Source of the DNA: a bacterium
GTDB lineage: Bacteria > Actinomycetota > Acidimicrobiia > Acidimicrobiales > CATQHL01
NCBI GenBank assembly: GCA_028819945.1
Contig: JAPPKQ010000275.1
Span: 1 to 7,877, forward strand
Direction of reading: 5' to 3'
DNA: 7,877 nucleotides
Below, one piece after another: positions 5,513-7,877 of this stretch. The notes under the pieces are model-generated. The model ran no database searches, was not told where the DNA came from, and saw nothing but the letters and a program-made list of their open reading frames with translations. Numbering within the stretch: the stretch's first letter is position 1; each line of letters begins with the position of its first letter. The translations under genes and the position numbers were made by a program.

Positions 5513-6229
5513 TCATCGCTTGAGTTGTCGGCGTAGCTCGGCGAGTTCCGCCTCGGCGGCTTCGGCGCGGGACTCGGCGGCTTCGGCGGAGGATTCGGCG
5601 GCTCGGCGGGCCTCGAGCAGGTCGTCGGGGTCTAGGAGCCACCGACCGCCGGCGGGGTCGTAGAGCCGGAGCTTGGGGGGCCGCCAGTGCAGCTCGAGGC
5701 CCAAGGCGGAGCTGCGGCCGGTGAGAGTGCCGTCGGCGTTGCGGGCGATACCGATGGGTTCCCAGCGACCCGAGCGGCGGTGTTCGGCCTGCAGCGGCGG
5801 TTGGAGCAGTTCGCCGCCGGTGGGGTCGAAACGCCAGTACTCCTGCACGCCCAGTTCGGCGTAACGTTCCGGCTTGACGGTCACGTCGATGGTGACCGTC
5901 GTCGGCGAGGCGACCTCCAGCACGAATATCGGCGGCGCGCCGGCGTCCCAGACCCGGTAGGTGCTCTGGCCGTCGAGCGCCTCGACGTTCACCCCGAACG
6001 CAACGGCCACGTCGGGCGCGACCACCACCGTCGGGTCGCCCTGCTTGTAGTACACGTTGATGTCGCTGCTGGCCCAGGCCGCGTCGGCATCGGGGCGTTC
6101 GGCCAGCCAGTGGCGCAGCGCGAAGTGCAACTCCGCCCGGCGACGTACCTGCAGATCGCCTTCCGGCACCTTGGGCCCCTCCGGGTATTCGACTTCCACC
6201 TCCGGAGGACCCGCCACCACTGTGCTCAT
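5513..6229 (-). CDS. Uma2-family (DUF820) restriction-endonuclease-fold protein
   Basis: This is a 238-residue protein of the Uma2/DUF820 family, which has a PD-(D/E)XK nuclease-type core. Candidate catalytic residues are D73 in APDVAVAFG, E105 in IFVLEVASPTT, and K119 in VKPERYAELGVQEYW. The last block is the family's hallmark. After the nuclease core come a WEPIG...GRSSALGLEL segment and a C-terminal Ala/Glu/Arg heptad tail (about residues 205-236) that should form a coiled coil. DNase activity is assumed from the fold, and the cellular role of the family is poorly defined. The ATG at 6229 was chosen. A GTG two codons upstream (6235) is an alternative, and the only Shine-Dalgarno-like sequence, GGGGA, is about 9 bases before the ATG and 3 before the GTG. 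The gene converges on the carbonic anhydrase gene and diverges from the helicase gene. Confidence 0.88.
   Translation of the reverse strand: MSTVVAGPPEVEVEYPEGPKVPEGDLQVRRRAELHFALRHWLAERPDADAAWASSDINVYYKQGDPTVVVAPDVAVAFGVNVEALDGQSTYRVWDAGAPPIFVLEVASPTTVTIDVTVKPERYAELGVQEYWRFDPTGGELLQPPLQAEHRRSGRWEPIGIARNADGTLTGRSSALGLELHWRPPKLRLYDPAGGRWLLDPDDLLEARRAAESSAEAAESRAEAAEAELAELRRQLKR
5552..5610. repeat. 21-bp-period repeats encoding the Uma2 heptad tail
   Basis: CTCGGCGGCTTCGGCG occurs at 5552-5567 and 5573-5588, and a degenerate third copy starts near 5594. The period is 21 bases, exactly seven codons. On the - strand it encodes AESSAEA, AESRAEA and AEAELAE-type heptads, so the DNA repeat coincides with coiled-coil heptads. 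Such repeats can change copy number in frame. Confidence 0.65.
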
Positions 6230-6290
6230 CGGCACACATCCCCGATCACACCGGCGACCCTACCGTCAAGACCGAACACATGCAAATCTA

Positions 6291-6296
6291 ATTATC
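6291..6296 (-). promoter_or_regulatory. Candidate -10 box for the Uma2 gene
   Basis: Read on the - strand, this is GATAAT, one base from TATAAT, about 60 bases upstream of the Uma2 start and inside an AT-rich island. No good -35 box is seen at 17 bases. ATATT-GA-AATAT (6313-6324), a perfect 5-bp inverted repeat, lies about where a -35 region would fall and could be an operator. Confidence 0.3.
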
Positions 6297-6421
6297 ATGA
6301 AACCAGCTACACATATTGAAATATCAGCAAATAGAGCAAAGATACCACGTCGCCGACAAGACACTCTGCGCGCAGCACCGGGCGCACGAAACTCCTCACC
6401 CGTGCGGTCAAGGCGGGCCGC

Positions 6422-6427
6422 TAATCT
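6422..6427 (+). promoter_or_regulatory. Candidate -10 box for a leaderless helicase transcript
   Basis: TAATCT fits the actinobacterial TANNNT -10 pattern and ends 8 bases before the ATG at 6436. Transcription would then start at or within a base or two of the start codon. No Shine-Dalgarno sequence precedes this ATG, which supports leaderless translation. Confidence 0.45.
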
Positions 6428-6435
6428 GCAATCCC

Positions 6436-7877
6436 ATGACCTCGCAGCAGTGGGATCCGGCTCTCGACCCGGTGCTCTGTGACCCGTTCCGCGAGCCGGA
6501 CAGGCACTGGGCGCTGGACGACCTGGGTAGGGCCAGGCGCGACGCGGCTCCACGGCGCGGTCGGCGGGCACCGCTGCGCATCACCGTGCCGTCCGACGCC
6601 AGAGCGTCGAAGCAGCTGGCCTTGGCGCTCGCGGACCGGGGGGAGAACACCTCCATCAAGCAGATGCGCGAGGCGGTGGGCGCTTGGCGGGCCGACGGCT
6701 ACCCGCGTGTCACCGCCGCCACACGGCGGCTGCTGCAGCACTGGGCCGACGACGAGGCCATGCGGCTGCGACCGTTCTTCGCGCAGCGAGAGGCCGTCGA
6801 GACGTTCATCTGGCTGCGCGAGGTGGCCAGACGCGACGCGCCGCAGCGGCGCGAACTGGAGGCAGCCGCGCGGGCGCACAACGACGGGATCGTTCGGTTC
6901 TGCGCCAAGATGGCCACGGGCACAGGCAAGACCGCGGTCATGGCCATGGTGATCGCCTGGCAGACCCTCAACGCGGCGCACTCCCGGCGCACCCGCAACG
7001 TGCTGCACACCGACCGGTTCGTGGTGCTCGCACCCGGCCACACGGTGCGCCGCCGGCTGGCGGTGTTGTCGCCGTCGCAGCCGGGGAACGTCTACGACGA
7101 GATGGGCCTCGTGCCCGCCGACCTGCGCCGGCGGCTGAACCGGGCGCGGGTGCGGGTGGTGAACTATCAGACCTTCGTACAGCGCGACCTCATCGACGAC
7201 GCCAACGCCCGCAAGCTGCTCGGGCGCGGGCGCGGCGAGGACATCGAATCGTGGCCTGCGGCCGTGCGCCGGGTGCTGGGAGACCTGCTGGAGCCCGGGA
7301 CGGGACCGGACAGAGCGGGGCGGGGAATCTGCGTCATCAACGACGAAGCGCACCACTGCTATATCCCCAAGGTCCGCGAGAAGTCCGACAGCCTCCAGAA
7401 GGCCGAGGACGCCCGGGCCTCGGTGTGGTTCAACGCCATCCGGGCGCTGCGCGACATGGGTGCGCTGGGCCAAGTAGACCCCGAGTCCGGCCAGGCGCAC
7501 CCGGTGCTGGACTTCTCGGCCACGCCGCTTTGGATCGACACGGCGGCGCGCTCGGAGCCCGAGCAGTTCGAGTGGGTTTCCTCGGACTTCGGGCTGATGG
7601 ACGCCATCGAGTCGGGCTTGGTGAAGGTGCCGCGGGTGCCCATCGACGACGACACTTCACGAGACGAGACCGCCTGGCGCAAGCTGTACGAACACACTGG
7701 CGCCAAGGATCTGAAGCGGTGGCTGGAGAACCCCGAAAACTCCGGCCTGCCCGCCGAGTTGGGCGGGGCGGTGAGCGCCATGGTGAACGACTGGCGCCGG
7801 AAGCTGGAGGCCTGGCAGCCCGACGCCGCCGCCCACGTATCCAAGATTGAGGCGGCGGGCGGTCCAATAGTCGCGAC
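6436..7877 (+). CDS. DEAH-box helicase/restriction protein, BPTD_3080-like (3' end outside window)
   Basis: This gives the first 480 codons of a large superfamily 2 helicase-nuclease related to type III restriction (Res) subunits. It most resembles the BPTD_3080-type restriction endonuclease family, an assignment made from remembered sequence patterns. Landmarks are the N-terminal DPFREPDRHW (residues 16-25), VGAWRADGYPRVT (81-93) with TRRLLQHW, then FFAQREA (Q-motif-like, 114-120). Walker A ATGTGKT is at 160-166, VVNYQTF at 241-247, motif II INDEAHHCY at 301-309, and motif III DFSATP at 359-364. VSSDFGLMDAIESGLVKVPRVP (381-402) follows. The frame is open to the last base, and members reach roughly 900-1000 residues. 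The second RecA domain and any nuclease domain are therefore outside the window. It should bind and translocate on DNA with ATP. A defence role is inferred from the family, and no methyltransferase is visible here. Confidence 0.88.
   Translation, partial: MTSQQWDPALDPVLCDPFREPDRHWALDDLGRARRDAAPRRGRRAPLRITVPSDARASKQLALALADRGENTSIKQMREAVGAWRADGYPRVTAATRRLLQHWADDEAMRLRPFFAQREAVETFIWLREVARRDAPQRRELEAAARAHNDGIVRFCAKMATGTGKTAVMAMVIAWQTLNAAHSRRTRNVLHTDRFVVLAPGHTVRRRLAVLSPSQPGNVYDEMGLVPADLRRRLNRARVRVVNYQTFVQRDLIDDANARKLLGRGRGEDIESWPAAVRRVLGDLLEPGTGPDRAGRGICVINDEAHHCYIPKVREKSDSLQKAEDARASVWFNAIRALRDMGALGQVDPESGQAHPVLDFSATPLWIDTAARSEPEQFEWVSSDFGLMDAIESGLVKVPRVPIDDDTSRDETAWRKLYEHTGAKDLKRWLENPENSGLPAELGGAVSAMVNDWRRKLEAWQPDAAAHVSKIEAAGGPIVA

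Larger units (their letters stand above)
6236..6435. other. Divergent intergenic region with an AT-rich island
   Basis: This 200-base region separates the divergent Uma2 and helicase genes. Bases 6281-6350 contain 23 G or C out of 70 (33%), against strongly GC-rich surroundings. It holds the candidate - strand promoter and the ATATT/AATAT inverted repeat. No gene, tRNA or mobile-element terminus was recognised. Confidence 0.6.

Noticed and set aside
6684..7850. 388-codon + strand frame and a 359-codon - strand frame (6421-7500) in the helicase region
   Set aside because: Both are shadows of the helicase frame starting at 6436, which carries Walker A, DEAH and SAT motifs and runs off the window end without a stop.

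Overview
This high-GC window looks like a piece of an actinobacterial chromosome, and an Acidimicrobiia-type environmental lineage is my best guess. Codons mostly end in G or C, a GTG start is used, and one likely gene start appears leaderless. The carbonic anhydrase closely resembles the mycobacterial Rv1284 type as I remember it. The lineage is inferred from gene content and style, not from a marker gene.

Bases 1-4642 hold seven genes on the + strand: the 3' end of a cytochrome P450, a short-chain dehydrogenase/reductase (SDR) coupled to it by a 4-base overlap, a SnoaL/NTF2-like protein, a class II aldolase/adducin family protein, a complete second cytochrome P450, a small DUF1330 protein and the N-terminal stump of an isochorismatase-family hydrolase. 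All of the first six have good Shine-Dalgarno sequences where their starts are visible. Together they look like a catabolic or modifying pathway: P450 hydroxylation, SDR oxidation of the alcohol, and possibly retro-aldol cleavage or decarboxylation by the aldolase. The substrate cannot be read from the sequence. No ferredoxin or ferredoxin reductase for the P450s is present in the window.

Bases 4643-4921 form a non-coding junction. A nested, REP-like palindrome lies 13 bases after the premature end of the isochorismatase fragment. It is followed by a locally AT-richer stretch that may hold a promoter for a complete beta-class carbonic anhydrase (4922-5416).

The right-hand part changes character. 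A Uma2-family (DUF820) nuclease-like gene on the - strand has a C-terminal heptad tail encoded by 21-base DNA repeats. A markedly AT-rich divergent intergenic region follows, with about 33% GC over 6281-6350. Beyond it is the N-terminal 480 codons of a large DEAH-box helicase/restriction protein resembling the BPTD_3080 family (type III restriction Res-like). That gene runs off the right edge and may mark the start of a defence locus whose remaining parts lie outside the window.

The observations most worth a second look are the 11-bp tandem repeats between the second P450 and DUF1330, the truncated hydrolase next to the palindromic element, and the restriction-helicase edge. I see no CRISPR array, tRNA, rRNA, transposase or integrase.
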